NCBI RefSeq assembly: GCF_015024225.1
Contig: NZ_JACJGM010000001.1
Span: 310,001 to 374,000, forward strand
Origin: Nocardioides lijunqiniae
GTDB taxonomy: Bacteria; Actinomycetota; Actinomycetes; Propionibacteriales; Nocardioidaceae
Length of the DNA stretch: 64,000 bases
Direction of reading: 5' to 3'
Shown here: positions 37,029 through 46,087 of the stretch, one piece after another
Numbering within the stretch: the stretch's first letter is position 1
Layout: the number at the start of each line of letters is the position of its first letter
Program-made: the position numbers and the translations under genes
Notes under the pieces: model-generated
The model's input: only the letters and a program-made list of their open reading frames with translations
The model's database searches: none
What the model was told of the DNA's origin: nothing

Positions 37029-38038
37029 TTGGTCTCCTGCAGGACGGCGTCCAGGCCGGTGGGCCGGTCGAAGCGGGCGGGGCGCCGGTCGATCTCGCGA
37101 CCGGCGTAGACGGCGACGGCAGCCACGATGACGAGGCCGCGGATGACGTCCTTGAGGAACGGGTTGACCTGCATGACGCCCATGACGCTGTCGAGGACGG
37201 CGAAGATCGCGACGCCGGCGAGGGTGCCGACGATGTTGCCCTTGCCGCCGGCCAGCAGCGTGCCGCCGAGGACCACGGCCGCGATCGACATCAGGTCGTA
37301 GTCGCCCTGGCTGCCGATGGTGGGGCTGCCGACGCTGAGCCGGGAGAGGAGCAGGAGCCCGGCCACGGCGGCGAGGACGCTGCACAGGACGTGGGCGACG
37401 ACGACCGGCACGGAGGTGCGGATGCCGGACAGGCGCGCGACCTCGGGGCTGCCGCCGACGGCGTAGAGGTGGTGGCCCAGCCGGGTGCGGCGCAGCATGA
37501 GGATCGCCAGCAGCGCGCAGCCCAGCATGATCAGGAAGGTGAGCGGGACCGGGCCGATCTGGGTGGCGTCGATGAGCCGGAACGAGCGCGGCGCGAGGCC
37601 GTGGCTGCCCTGGTAGTTGCTGCCGATGTAGCCGCTGATGATCAGGCCCATGCCGAGCGTGGCGACGAACCCGTGCACCTTGAGGAAGCTGACGACCAGG
37701 CCGTTGGCGAGGCCGATGACCGCCGCGATGCCGAGCGCGAGGAGCACGGCGGGCACGACGTTGCCGGGCTCGCCGGCCATGTGGCCCGCGGCGAGGACGC
37801 TGGTCAGGCTGACGACGAACGGCACCGAGAGGTCCAGGCTGCCGACCAGGATCACCAGCGTCTGGCCGATGGCGATGAGGCCGAGGATCGAGCAGCCGGT
37901 GAGGATCGCGTCGATGTTGCCGCTGCTCAGGAAGTTGCGGCCCTCGATGGCGGTCAGGATGGCGCCGACGACCAGGCTGAGCACCAGGACGGCGACGACG
38001 ATGCCGGTCGAGGTGAGGTGCTGCAGGCGGCTCCTCAT
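37025..38038 (-). CDS. Sugar ABC transporter permease (first)
   Basis: 337 residues, RbsC family. LVILVGSLDLSVPFVVSLTSVLAAGHMAG (about 61-89), VHGFVATLGMGLIISGYIG, YAVGGSPEVARLSGIRTSVPVV (ATPase-contact loop) and MSIAAVVLGGTLLAGGKGNIVGTL are all in the usual order. The start ATG at 38038 overlaps the ATPase stop by four bases, the end overlaps the second permease by four. This tight packing is usual for ribose-type importers. Confidence 0.92.
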   Translation of the reverse strand: MRSRLQHLTSTGIVVAVLVLSLVVGAILTAIEGRNFLSSGNIDAILTGCSILGLIAIGQTLVILVGSLDLSVPFVVSLTSVLAAGHMAGEPGNVVPAVLLALGIAAVIGLANGLVVSFLKVHGFVATLGMGLIISGYIGSNYQGSHGLAPRSFRLIDATQIGPVPLTFLIMLGCALLAILMLRRTRLGHHLYAVGGSPEVARLSGIRTSVPVVVAHVLCSVLAAVAGLLLLSRLSVGSPTIGSQGDYDLMSIAAVVLGGTLLAGGKGNIVGTLAGVAIFAVLDSVMGVMQVNPFLKDVIRGLVIVAAVAVYAGREIDRRPARFDRPTGLDAVLQETK

Positions 38039-39567
38039 CGGGCGACCTCCTCGGTGGGTGCGGGGGTGGTGGTCGCCGGCGCGGCGGTGACGCCGGTGGC
38101 GACCTGGAGGACGGCCTCCTCCGAGGAGCCCGCGGGCAGCTCGCCGGCGAGGCGGCCGTCGCGCATGACCAGGATCCGGTCGGACATCCCGATGACCTCG
38201 GGGAGCTCGCTGGAGATCATCAGGACGGCGACGCCGTCGGCGGCCAGCGAGCGCATCAGCTCGTAGATGGAGTGCTTGGCGCCGACGTCGATGCCGCGGG
38301 TGGGCTCGTCCATCAGCACGACACGGGGGTTGGTGGTCAGCCAGCGGGCCAGGACGACCTTCTGCTGGTTGCCGCCGCTGAGGAACTGCACCTCCTGGTC
38401 GGTCGCCCGGGCCGAGACCTCGAGCGAGGACAGCAGGCCGGGGACCTCGCGGCGCGCCTGCGACGTACGCCGCGGGAAGACGGCGCGCACGACGCCGAGG
38501 GCGTTGTCGAGGATGCTCTGGTTCAGCGCGAGGCCGGTGGCCTTGCGGTCCTCGGTGACCATCGCGAGACCGGCGCGGATCGCGGCGCGCGGCGAGCGCG
38601 GGCGCACCTGCTTGCCGGCGATCGACATGGTGCCGCGGGTGAGGGGGCGGACGCCGAAGATGCCCTCGACGAGCTCGGTGCGGCCCGAGCCCTGCAGGCC
38701 GGCGATGCCGACGACCTCACCCGCGCGCAGCGTGAGGTCGATGCCGTCGACGTAGCCGTTGCCGGCGTCACGCAGCTCGAGCGCCGGCTCGCCGACGACC
38801 GTGCCCTCGACCGGGTCGGGGAAGAAGGAGGAGATCGAGCGGCCGACCATGAGGCGGACCAGCTCGGCGTCGTCGAGCTCCGCGGCGGGCTTGGTGGTGA
38901 CCTGGCGGCCGTCCTTGAGCACGGTGATCGTGTCGCAGAGGCGGAAGATCTCCTTGAGGCGGTGGGAGACGTAGAGGATCGCGACGCCGCGCGCGGTGAG
39001 CGTGCCGATGATGCCGTAGAGCAGCTCGACCTCGTGCTCGGCGAGCGCGGCGGTCGGCTCGTCCATGGAGATGATCCGGGCGTCGTAGCTGACGGCCTTC
39101 GCGATCTCGACGATCTGCTGCTCGGCCACCGACAGCGTGCGCACGCGCTGGCCGGGGCGCAGGCCCGTCACGCCGAGGCCGGTGAGCAGCTCCTCGGTGT
39201 CGCGGTGCATCTGGCCGACGTCGACCAGGCCGCGGCTGCGCGGCTCGCGGCCGAGGTAGATGTTCTCGGCGACCGAGCGCTCCGGGAGGAGGTTGAACTC
39301 CTGGAACACCGTGGAGATGCCGGCCTGCTGGGCCTGGACCGGGTGGCTGAACGAGACGGTCTCGCCGCCGAGCTCGACGCTGCCGGAGTCGGGGGAGTGG
39401 ACGCCGGCGAGGATCTTCATCAGGGTCGACTTGCCCGCGCCGTTCTCGCCGACCAGGCCGAGGACCTCTCCGGCGCGGAGCTCGAGGTCGACGTCCTGGA
39501 GGACGGTGTGGCCGACGAAGCTCTTGGTGAGCCCTCGGGCCGTGAGGACGACAGATGTTGCTGGCAC
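38035..39567 (-). CDS. Sugar ABC transporter ATPase (two-domain, RbsA type)
   Basis: 510 residues, two ABC domains. Domain 1: GENGAGKST (about 37-45), Q-loop VFQEFNLLPERSV, signature LSVAEQQIVEIAKA, Walker B IISMDEPTAAL. Domain 2: degenerate Walker A GLQGSGRTEL, full signature FLSGGNQQKVVLARWL, VVLMDEPTRGIDVGAK. This asymmetry is normal in RbsA/MglA. GTG 39567 is chosen directly before the conserved first strand; a long open frame upstream lies across the ROK gene promoter. It is the first gene of the minus-strand operon ending at 30445. Confidence 0.93.
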   Translation of the reverse strand: MPATSVVLTARGLTKSFVGHTVLQDVDLELRAGEVLGLVGENGAGKSTLMKILAGVHSPDSGSVELGGETVSFSHPVQAQQAGISTVFQEFNLLPERSVAENIYLGREPRSRGLVDVGQMHRDTEELLTGLGVTGLRPGQRVRTLSVAEQQIVEIAKAVSYDARIISMDEPTAALAEHEVELLYGIIGTLTARGVAILYVSHRLKEIFRLCDTITVLKDGRQVTTKPAAELDDAELVRLMVGRSISSFFPDPVEGTVVGEPALELRDAGNGYVDGIDLTLRAGEVVGIAGLQGSGRTELVEGIFGVRPLTRGTMSIAGKQVRPRSPRAAIRAGLAMVTEDRKATGLALNQSILDNALGVVRAVFPRRTSQARREVPGLLSSLEVSARATDQEVQFLSGGNQQKVVLARWLTTNPRVVLMDEPTRGIDVGAKHSIYELMRSLAADGVAVLMISSELPEVIGMSDRILVMRDGRLAGELPAGSSEEAVLQVATGVTAAPATTTPAPTEEVAR

Positions 39568-39605
39568 GGCGCCACTGTGGCACGCGTCACGGACTTCTGT
39601 CGAGG

Positions 39606-39616
39606 TTTTGGCAAAA
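39606..39616. promoter_or_regulatory. Candidate operator between the sugar ABC operon and the ROK gene
   Basis: TTTTGGCAAAA, five-base arms around one G, in the 94-base divergent gap. It is one of few AT-rich stretches in this window and resembles the T-rich/A-rich half sites of ROK (NagC/Mlc, XylR-type) regulators. Its position would let the ROK protein control both directions. Confidence 0.55.
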
Positions 39617-39661
39617 GTTCTTCGCTGGACGTTCATAACTCCCGCGTGGAAGACTGCGGCG

Positions 39662-40819
39662 GTGCGGACCAGCGACGTCTTCGAGCTCCTGCGCGACGGC
39701 CGGCCCCGGACTCGCGCGGAGCTCGCCGACGCCTCGGGCCTGGCCCGGAGCACCATCGCCTCGCGCATCGACGTGCTGATGCGGATGGGGCTGGTGGCAC
39801 CCTACGGCGGCGGCGTCAGCACCGGCGGCAGGCCGCCGTCGCTGCTCGCGCTCAACCCCCGCGCCTGGGTCGTCGTCGGCGTCGACATCGGCGCGACGCA
39901 CGCCACCGCGGCCCTGGCCGACCTCTCCGGGACGATCCTGGTCGAGCGCCGGGCCGACATCGACGTGGCGACCGGACCCGACCACGTGCTCGGCTGGGTC
40001 GAGGAGGTCGTGGCCGAGATGCTCGCCGACCAGGAGCGCACGGTCTCCGAGCTCGCCGCGATCGGCATCGGCCTGCCCGGCCCCGTGGAGCACGACACCG
40101 GCCGCGCGATCAACCCGCCGATCATGCCGGGCTGGCACCGCTACGACGTACCGGCCCGGGTGCAGCGCGCCTTCCCCGTGCCCGTGCTCATCGACAACGA
40201 CGTGAACATCATGGCCCTGGGCGAGCAGCACGCCCACCTGCCCGACGTCGACAACCTGGTCTTCATCAAGGTCAGCACCGGCATCGGCGCCGGGCTGATC
40301 TCCGGTGGCGAGCTCCAGCGCGGCGCGCAGGGCACCGCCGGCGACCTCGGCCACGTCCGGGTCTCGCGCGCCGGCGACGTCACCTGCCGCTGCGGCAACC
40401 AGGGCTGCCTCGAGGCCGTCGCCGCCGGTCCGGCGATCGTCGAGTCCCTCCGACGCGCCGGCGTCGAGGTGGGCGCCGGCCAGGACGTCGTCGCGCTCGT
40501 GCAGAGCGGTGAGCCGGCGGCGGTCCAGGCGATGCGGCAGGCCGGACGCGACCTCGGCGAGGTCGTCGCGGTGCTGGTCAACGTCATCAACCCCTCGGTC
40601 ATCGTCATCGGCGGCTCCCTGGCCGCCGCCGGGGAGAGCCTCCTCGCCGGCATCCGCGAGGTCGTCTACCAGCGCTCGCTGCCCCTGGCGACCGAGCACC
40701 TCAGCATCGTCACCGCCCAGGCCGGCGAGCGCGCCGGCGTGCTCGGCGCCGCCGCCCTCGCGATCGGCCACGTCCTCTCGCCCGACTACATCGAGGCGCG
40801 GAGCCTGGCGCTGGTGTGA
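39662..40819 (+). CDS. ROK-family transcriptional regulator/sugar-binding protein
   Basis: 385 residues. The N-terminal winged HTH is LLRDGRPRTRAELADASGLARSTIASRIDVLMRMGLV. The ROK kinase-like domain has VVVGVDIGATHATAAL (phosphate loop), GIGLPGPVEHDTG, DNDVNIMALGE and the zinc motif CRCGNQGCLE (about 244-253). Most ROK regulators bind the imported sugar or its derivative and release DNA. GTG 39662 is the first start giving a normal HTH. It is divergent from the sugar ABC/enzymes operon, so it is the probable local repressor. Confidence 0.9.
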   Translation: MRTSDVFELLRDGRPRTRAELADASGLARSTIASRIDVLMRMGLVAPYGGGVSTGGRPPSLLALNPRAWVVVGVDIGATHATAALADLSGTILVERRADIDVATGPDHVLGWVEEVVAEMLADQERTVSELAAIGIGLPGPVEHDTGRAINPPIMPGWHRYDVPARVQRAFPVPVLIDNDVNIMALGEQHAHLPDVDNLVFIKVSTGIGAGLISGGELQRGAQGTAGDLGHVRVSRAGDVTCRCGNQGCLEAVAAGPAIVESLRRAGVEVGAGQDVVALVQSGEPAAVQAMRQAGRDLGEVVAVLVNVINPSVIVIGGSLAAAGESLLAGIREVVYQRSLPLATEHLSIVTAQAGERAGVLGAAALAIGHVLSPDYIEARSLALV

Positions 40820-41015
40820 GGCTCCGCGCCGGTGACGTTTCCCCAAGGTATGCAGGGGAACCGTCACTTCCCACGGGCTGCAGACCGAGGGAGGTGACGC
40901 CACGGCGACATCCCTTGGTGAAACTGCCCACCGCCGCCCGCCACCGGCCCGCCACCGCGCCCCCACCTGGGGACGGCGTCACCCGACGGTCGGTGGGCGC
41001 GGCTAGGGTTCTCGG
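40820..41015. other. Intergenic region between ROK and helicase genes
   Basis: 196 bases, no gene seen. Twelve bases after the ROK stop lies an inverted repeat (40832-40844 with 40855-40867; 13-base arms with one mismatch, 10-base loop), without a T-run, probably the end structure of the ROK transcript. The rest must hold the promoter of the helicase gene; I see no clear operator. Confidence 0.6.
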
Positions 41016-42995
41016 GTGTCCGAGCCCTCCGATCTCCCGCTGACGCAGGTGCTCGCGACCGCGGTCGAGGCGCTCGGCGGCAAGGAGCGCGCCGGCCAGG
41101 TGACGATGGCCGAGGCCGTGGCCACCGCGATGACGTCGAAGAAGCACCTGCTGGTCCAGGCCGGCACCGGCACCGGCAAGTCGCTCGCCTACCTCGTGCC
41201 GAGCCTGATGAACGACGAGCGCGTCGTGGTCGCGACCGCCACGCTGGCGCTGCAGCACCAGCTGGTCGAGCGCGACCTGCCGCGCCTGATCGAGGCCGTC
41301 AAGGACGTGCCCGGCGTCGACACCTCCTACGCCGTGCTCAAGGGCCGCTCCAACTACGCCTGCCTGCACCGCGTGCGTGAGGGGGTCCCCGACGAGCAGG
41401 GTGCGCTGGTCGACCTGCCGGCCGGCTCGATGGGGCAGAAGATCCTGGAGCTGCGCGCGTGGGCCGAGGAGGAGGCCAAGGACGGTGGCAGCGGCGAGCG
41501 CGACTCCGCCCCGCGCCACATGGACAAGGACTGGCGCCAGGTCAGCGTCAGCCACCGCGACTGCCTGGGCGCGGCCAAGTGCCCGTTCGGGCAGGAGTGC
41601 TTCGCCGAGCTGGCCCGCGAGAAGGCGCACCGCTCGCACCTGGTCATCACCAACCACTCGCTGCTCGCGATCGACGCGATCGAGGGCGTGCCGATGATCC
41701 CCGACTACGACGTCGTGGTGATCGACGAGGCCCACGAGCTGACCGCCCGGGTGACCCAGGCCGCCACCGACGAGCTGACGGCCAGCGACGTCGAGCGTGC
41801 GTCGCGCCGCTCCCAGCGCCACGTCGAGGGGCCCGAGGCCGACGACCTCGCCGACGCCGCGGGTGCGCTGCGCGACGCGATCGCCGCTGCCCGGCCCGGC
41901 CGGTTCGAGAAGGTGCCCGAGGAGCTCGCCGACGCCCTGGTGCTGGTGCGCGACGCCGCGCGCACCTGCCTGTCGGCCTACCCCAAGGAGAAGGGCGGCG
42001 ACGCCGACGCCGATGCCGGCCGCACCCAGGCGCGCGGCTCGGTCCAGGACGTCTTCGTGACCGCCGAGCGGATGGCCGCGGGCTCCGACGCCGACGTGCT
42101 CTGGCTCAGCGAGGGCACCGAGCGCATCCCGCCGCGCCTGTGCGTGGCGCCGCTGCAGGTGTGGGGCCAGATGCGCGACAAGCTGCTGACGGACAAGACC
42201 GTCGTGATGACCTCGGCCACCCTGATGCTCGGCGGCGACTTCTCCTCGCTGGCCAGCAGCGTGGGCCTCAAGCCCTCCGAGCGCCTGGTCGACGGCGCGG
42301 CGGTCCGGGGCGGCGAGGGCGTGCTGCCCTGGGTCGGCATCGACGTCGGCTCGCCGTTCGACTACGGCCAGCAGGCGATCCTCTATGTCGCCAGGCACCT
42401 GCCGCCGCCGGGCCGCGACGGCCTGGTCAAGGCACAGCTCGACGAGATCTGCGAGCTCGTCGACGCCGCCGACGGCCGCACCCTCGGGTTGTTCTCCAGC
42501 CGCCGCGCGGCCGAGGCCGCCGCCGAGCACGTGCGCGAGCAGCTGCCCCACCTGACCACGCTCGCCCAGGGCGACGCCCAGCTGCCCGAGCTCGCCAAGC
42601 AGTTCGTCAGCGACCCCCACACCTGCCTCTTCGGCACGCTCAGCCTGTGGCAGGGCCTCGACGTCCCCGGCGAGACCTGCCAGCTCGTGCTCATCGACCG
42701 GATCCCGTTCCCCCGCCCCGACGACCCGCTCATGAGCGCGCGCCAGAAGGCCGCCGACGCCGCCGGCGGCAACGGCTTCATGCAGGTCGCCGCCACCCAC
42801 GCCGCGCTGCTGCTGGCGCAGGGCGCTGGGCGCCTGATCCGCACCACCGACGACCGCGGCGTCGTCGCCGTCCTCGACCCCCGCCTGGCCACCGCCCGCT
42901 ACGGCGGCTTCCTCAAGGCGAGCCTGCCGCCGATGTGGACCACCACCGACCCCGCCGTCGTCCGCAAGGCGCTCCAGCGCCTGGCGAAGGTCTAG
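41016..42995 (+). CDS. dinG: DinG-family ATP-dependent DNA helicase
   Basis: 659-residue XPD/DinG-type superfamily 2 helicase. Walker A AGTGTGKSL (about 49-57), DEAH box VVVIDEAHEL (about 232-241), motif III region VVMTSATLMLGG, and motif VI QGAGRLIRTTDDRG. Cysteines in NYACLH (about 115) and in DCLGAAKCPFGQECF (about 185, 191, 197) can ligate the 4Fe-4S cluster of the XPD/DinG group. In other bacteria it resolves R-loops and G-quadruplexes. The GTG start follows a 196-base gap; the gene appears monocistronic. It lies about 7 kb from the lexA SOS sites, but no SOS box is visible before it. Confidence 0.93.
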   Translation: MSEPSDLPLTQVLATAVEALGGKERAGQVTMAEAVATAMTSKKHLLVQAGTGTGKSLAYLVPSLMNDERVVVATATLALQHQLVERDLPRLIEAVKDVPGVDTSYAVLKGRSNYACLHRVREGVPDEQGALVDLPAGSMGQKILELRAWAEEEAKDGGSGERDSAPRHMDKDWRQVSVSHRDCLGAAKCPFGQECFAELAREKAHRSHLVITNHSLLAIDAIEGVPMIPDYDVVVIDEAHELTARVTQAATDELTASDVERASRRSQRHVEGPEADDLADAAGALRDAIAAARPGRFEKVPEELADALVLVRDAARTCLSAYPKEKGGDADADAGRTQARGSVQDVFVTAERMAAGSDADVLWLSEGTERIPPRLCVAPLQVWGQMRDKLLTDKTVVMTSATLMLGGDFSSLASSVGLKPSERLVDGAAVRGGEGVLPWVGIDVGSPFDYGQQAILYVARHLPPPGRDGLVKAQLDEICELVDAADGRTLGLFSSRRAAEAAAEHVREQLPHLTTLAQGDAQLPELAKQFVSDPHTCLFGTLSLWQGLDVPGETCQLVLIDRIPFPRPDDPLMSARQKAADAAGGNGFMQVAATHAALLLAQGAGRLIRTTDDRGVVAVLDPRLATARYGGFLKASLPPMWTTTDPAVVRKALQRLAKV

Positions 42996-43033
42996 CCGGC
43001 AGCCTGCACATCCACGCCGACCGCGGGCTCCCG

Positions 43034-44317
43034 CTAGATCCGGGCGCGCCCGTCCCAGCCGCGGCGCGGCTTGCCGGCGCCGAAGAACGACGCGACCGTG
43101 GGAGCGACGTCGACGGTGCGGGCCAGCGCGGAGGACGCCTTGCGGCGCGGCACGCGTGGGTGACCGCCGGCGATGAAGAACGGGATCGGCCGGGTGGCGG
43201 GGTGGCCGTGGTTGCCGGGGATGGGGTTGTCGGTGACCGGGTTCGGGTCGCTGAAGCGCCAGCCGGCCTTGCAGAAGACCACGACGTCGCCGGCGTTGGG
43301 GCCCAGTCGCAGCGCCTTCGCGTCCCGTCGGGGAGCGGAGAGCACCCCGGGGGTGGCCAGCGCGATCTGCCGCATCCGGTGGATCGCGCGCGGACGGTCG
43401 GCGGTCGCGCCGGTCCAGTACAGGAGGTCGGCGCCGCCGTTGGCCGAGATCCGCACCTTGCCGGCGAGCAGCGGGTCGGCGTCCATCGACGCCTGCAGCG
43501 AGATCACCCTGTCGGGGGTCGACCAGTCCATCGAGTGGTCGGCCAGCACGATCAGCATCGAGTGGCGCCACCGCCCGGTCGACTGGAGCATGTCGACGAA
43601 CTGCCCGACCAGCCGGTCGGTGTCGGCGAGCGCGAGGCGCCGGGCGAGGCGGACCGTCGTGCCGGTGAAGTCGGAGTGACCGAACCGGTCGATGTCGCCG
43701 AGGTTGACGAACATCAGGTGCGGGTCGTACTCCCGCACCATCGTGCGCGCGGCCCGCATCGTGAAGACGTCGGGGGCGTGGCCGGAGACGGGGATGATCG
43801 GCGCCGGCTCCCAGCGGTGGGTGGCGCGGGTGCCGAAGACGCCGTAGAGGTACTCCTTGCTCAGCACCGTGCCCGTCCGGTAGCCGCGACGGTTGAGCCG
43901 CTGGATGACGGTGTCGACCCGGATGTCGGAGGCGCGGTCCATGGTGCGGGTCTCGCCCAGCCGGCGGTCGTAGATCGCGTTGGCCGGCACCCCCGTGCGG
44001 TCGGGACGCATGCCGGTCATCATCATCACGTGGTTGGGGATCGTCTCCATGATCGGCATCGAGACCGCCCGCGGGAAGCGGTGGCCGCCGTCGCGGAGGG
44101 CTCGGAGCCGGGGCGTCAGGCCGCCGTCGATCTCGCCGGGGATGCAGCCGTCGATCACGAGCACGTAGGCCCGCTTGCGGTCGCCCGGCGGCGGGCCCGC
44201 CGCCGCTGCCGTCGTCGCGACCGCGGTGGAGAACGCCAGGCCGGCGCCGCCCACCTTGAGCAACGTACGGCGGCCGGTGCGCACCTCCGCGAGCCCGGCC
44301 TCGAAGGGCGTGGTCAT
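43034..44317 (-). CDS. Tat-exported alkaline-phosphatase-superfamily phosphodiesterase/nucleotide pyrophosphatase-like enzyme
   Basis: 427 residues. A twin-arginine signal RTGRRTLLKVGGAGLAFSTA (Arg16-Arg17) leads into the mature enzyme: VLVIDGCIPGEIDGGLTPRL with the first metal Asp, MSMPIMETIPNHVMMMTGMRPD where Thr in the ETIPNH segment is the likely nucleophile, FVNLGDIDRFGHSDF (Asp/His ligands), VLADHSMDW and PGNHGHP (His). This pattern fits the type I phosphodiesterase/NPP branch. ATG 44317 overlaps the phoD stop (ATGA). The pair of exported phosphoesterases suggests phosphate scavenging. Confidence 0.88.
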   Translation of the reverse strand: MTTPFEAGLAEVRTGRRTLLKVGGAGLAFSTAVATTAAAAGPPPGDRKRAYVLVIDGCIPGEIDGGLTPRLRALRDGGHRFPRAVSMPIMETIPNHVMMMTGMRPDRTGVPANAIYDRRLGETRTMDRASDIRVDTVIQRLNRRGYRTGTVLSKEYLYGVFGTRATHRWEPAPIIPVSGHAPDVFTMRAARTMVREYDPHLMFVNLGDIDRFGHSDFTGTTVRLARRLALADTDRLVGQFVDMLQSTGRWRHSMLIVLADHSMDWSTPDRVISLQASMDADPLLAGKVRISANGGADLLYWTGATADRPRAIHRMRQIALATPGVLSAPRRDAKALRLGPNAGDVVVFCKAGWRFSDPNPVTDNPIPGNHGHPATRPIPFFIAGGHPRVPRRKASSALARTVDVAPTVASFFGAGKPRRGWDGRARI

Positions 44318-46011
44318 CGGCCCACCGGCCGATCGACGGGGGTGACCTTCGCGGTGCCGGCTCGCGTCTGCCAGGACGCCGTGTGGCTGATCCGGGTCCT
44401 GCGGTCGCGCCGGTCGCCGATCACGAACCAGTCCATCTGGGTGCGCGCGGGCGTGATGTCGAGCACCGAGAAGCCGTGGTCGTCGAAGTTGAGGTACTTG
44501 ATGTGGCGGTTGTTGGCCAGGATCACCCGCTCGACCGCCAGGCTGGCCGGACTGCGAGGCGGGGTGCCGAGCTGGTCCTTGAGGTTGTTCGAGGTCACCG
44601 AGGTGCACACGAACTCCACGCCGGCCGACCCGTCGACGACCGGGTACGTCGAGGCGTCGTAGGGCAGGTCGCAGGCCCACGCGCCGTGGATGTCGCCGGT
44701 GATGAAGACCGTGTCCCCGATCCCGCGGTCGCGGATGTGGGCGAAGAGCTCCCGGCGGTCGTCGGTGTAGCCGTCCCAGGCGTCCACGTTGAGGGGGAAC
44801 CCGTCGTCGGGGAGCACCTCGAGCACGTTGTTCACGGGTCGCAGGACCTCGTCGGGCAGCCCCTGCAGCCCGAGCGGCGCGATCATGACGGGGTTGCCCA
44901 CGATCTTCCACTGCGCGCCGCGCCTGCTGAGCGAGTCCTTGAGCCAGCGCATCTGCTGGCGTCCGACGATGGTGCGGTCGGGGTCGCTGATCGCGGCCTC
45001 CGCGGCGGGAGCGGGGAACGGCAGTGCCGTGCTGACCTGGCGGCTGCGGTGGGTGCGCAGGTCGAGCATGCTGATCTCGGCGAGACGCCCGAAGCGCAGC
45101 CGCCGGAAGAGCCGGTCGCCGTCTCCGAGCCGGGCGGTGCCGTCGAGGCGTACGGGCATCCACTCGTCGTACGCGCGGTGGGCCCGTGCCCGCCGGCGGG
45201 CGAAGCCGCCCTCGCCGGCGTCGTGGTTCTCGGCGCCCGCGCTCCACTGGTCGTTCGCGACCTCGTGGTCGTCCCAGGTGACGATGAACGGGTACTTCGC
45301 GTGCAGGTCCTGCAGGTCGGGGTCGCGCTTGTACTGCGCGTGGCGCTGGCGGTAGTCGGCGAGGGAGACGATCTCGCGCGCCGGCTCGTGGCGACGGACG
45401 TCGGTGTCGTCGGAGCCGGCGCCGTACGCGCCGGGCGCGTACTCGTAGAGGTAGTCGCCGAGGTGGATGACGGCGTGCAGGTCGTCGCGCCGCGCCAGGC
45501 CGCGGTAGGCGCTGAACCAGCCGGCCTGCAGGTTGGCGCACGAGACGACGCCGAAGCGCAGGTGGCCGGGCAGGCTGCGGGTCGCGGGCGCCGTGCGCAG
45601 GCGCCCGACGCGGCTCGAGGTGCCGCGGTAGCGGAAGCGGTAGAAGTACCAGGTCGCCGCGGAGAGGCGGCCGACGTCGACCTTGACGGTGTGGTCCCGT
45701 CCGGGACCGGTGGTGACGCTGCCGCGGCGCACGATCCGGCGGAACCGGCGGTCCCGGGCGACCTCCCACGTCACCTCGACGCGGGGCCCCTCTCCCGAGC
45801 CGGGGCGGCTCGCGGCGGTGGGGGTGACCCGGGTCCAGATCACGACCCGGTGGGGGAGCGGGTCGCCGGCGGCGACGCCGTGCTGGAAGAAGCGGCGCCC
45901 GGCCGCCTCGGCGGGGGCTGGTGCGGCTCCGGCCAGCGCGGCCGCGCCGGCACCTGCCGTGCCGGTGGCGAGGACGGCGCGGCGGCGTACGGGCAACGAG
46001 GGGAGGCTCAC
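44314..46011 (-). CDS. phoD: Tat-exported PhoD-like alkaline phosphatase D
   Basis: About 565 residues. Twin-arginine signal VRRRAVLATGTAGAGAAALAG. An N-terminal PhoD beta-domain (FFQHGVAAGDPLPHRVVIWTRVTP, about 45-68) is followed by the phosphatase domain: FGVVSCANLQAGWFSAYRGL, HLGDYLYEYA (Asp ligand), WDDHEVANDQW (Asp-Asp-His-Glu, family hallmark), and TGDIHGAWA with the C-terminal His. It hydrolyses phosphomono- or diesters outside the cell with Ca/Fe. The GTG at 46011 is preferred; a TTG at 46023 is in frame and also possible. Upstream lies a hairpin with GTTCACC arms. Confidence 0.92.
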   Translation of the reverse strand: MSLPSLPVRRRAVLATGTAGAGAAALAGAAPAPAEAAGRRFFQHGVAAGDPLPHRVVIWTRVTPTAASRPGSGEGPRVEVTWEVARDRRFRRIVRRGSVTTGPGRDHTVKVDVGRLSAATWYFYRFRYRGTSSRVGRLRTAPATRSLPGHLRFGVVSCANLQAGWFSAYRGLARRDDLHAVIHLGDYLYEYAPGAYGAGSDDTDVRRHEPAREIVSLADYRQRHAQYKRDPDLQDLHAKYPFIVTWDDHEVANDQWSAGAENHDAGEGGFARRRARAHRAYDEWMPVRLDGTARLGDGDRLFRRLRFGRLAEISMLDLRTHRSRQVSTALPFPAPAAEAAISDPDRTIVGRQQMRWLKDSLSRRGAQWKIVGNPVMIAPLGLQGLPDEVLRPVNNVLEVLPDDGFPLNVDAWDGYTDDRRELFAHIRDRGIGDTVFITGDIHGAWACDLPYDASTYPVVDGSAGVEFVCTSVTSNNLKDQLGTPPRSPASLAVERVILANNRHIKYLNFDDHGFSVLDITPARTQMDWFVIGDRRDRRTRISHTASWQTRAGTAKVTPVDRPVGR

Positions 46012-46046
46012 GTCAGTAGTCAACGTGGGAGCCGCCGCGAGGTGAT

Positions 46047-46078
46047 GGTGAACGCCGGATGGTCATCCGGCGTTCACC
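46047..46078 (-). terminator. Perfect hairpin between the metalloprotease and phoD genes
   Basis: 14-15 bp perfect stem (46047-46060 with 46065-46078, four-base loop that can close by one more pair). It begins ten bases after the stop of the minus-strand metalloprotease gene, as a factor-independent terminator would, but without a T-run. Its arms contain GTTCACC, the half-unit of actinobacterial PHO boxes, and it ends about 36 bases before phoD. Confidence 0.75.
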
Positions 46079-46087
46079 GTGCGTGCG

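Noticed and set aside
40832..40867. Small RNA gene after the ROK gene
   Set aside because: A single imperfect hairpin without promoter evidence is better read as the end of the ROK transcript.
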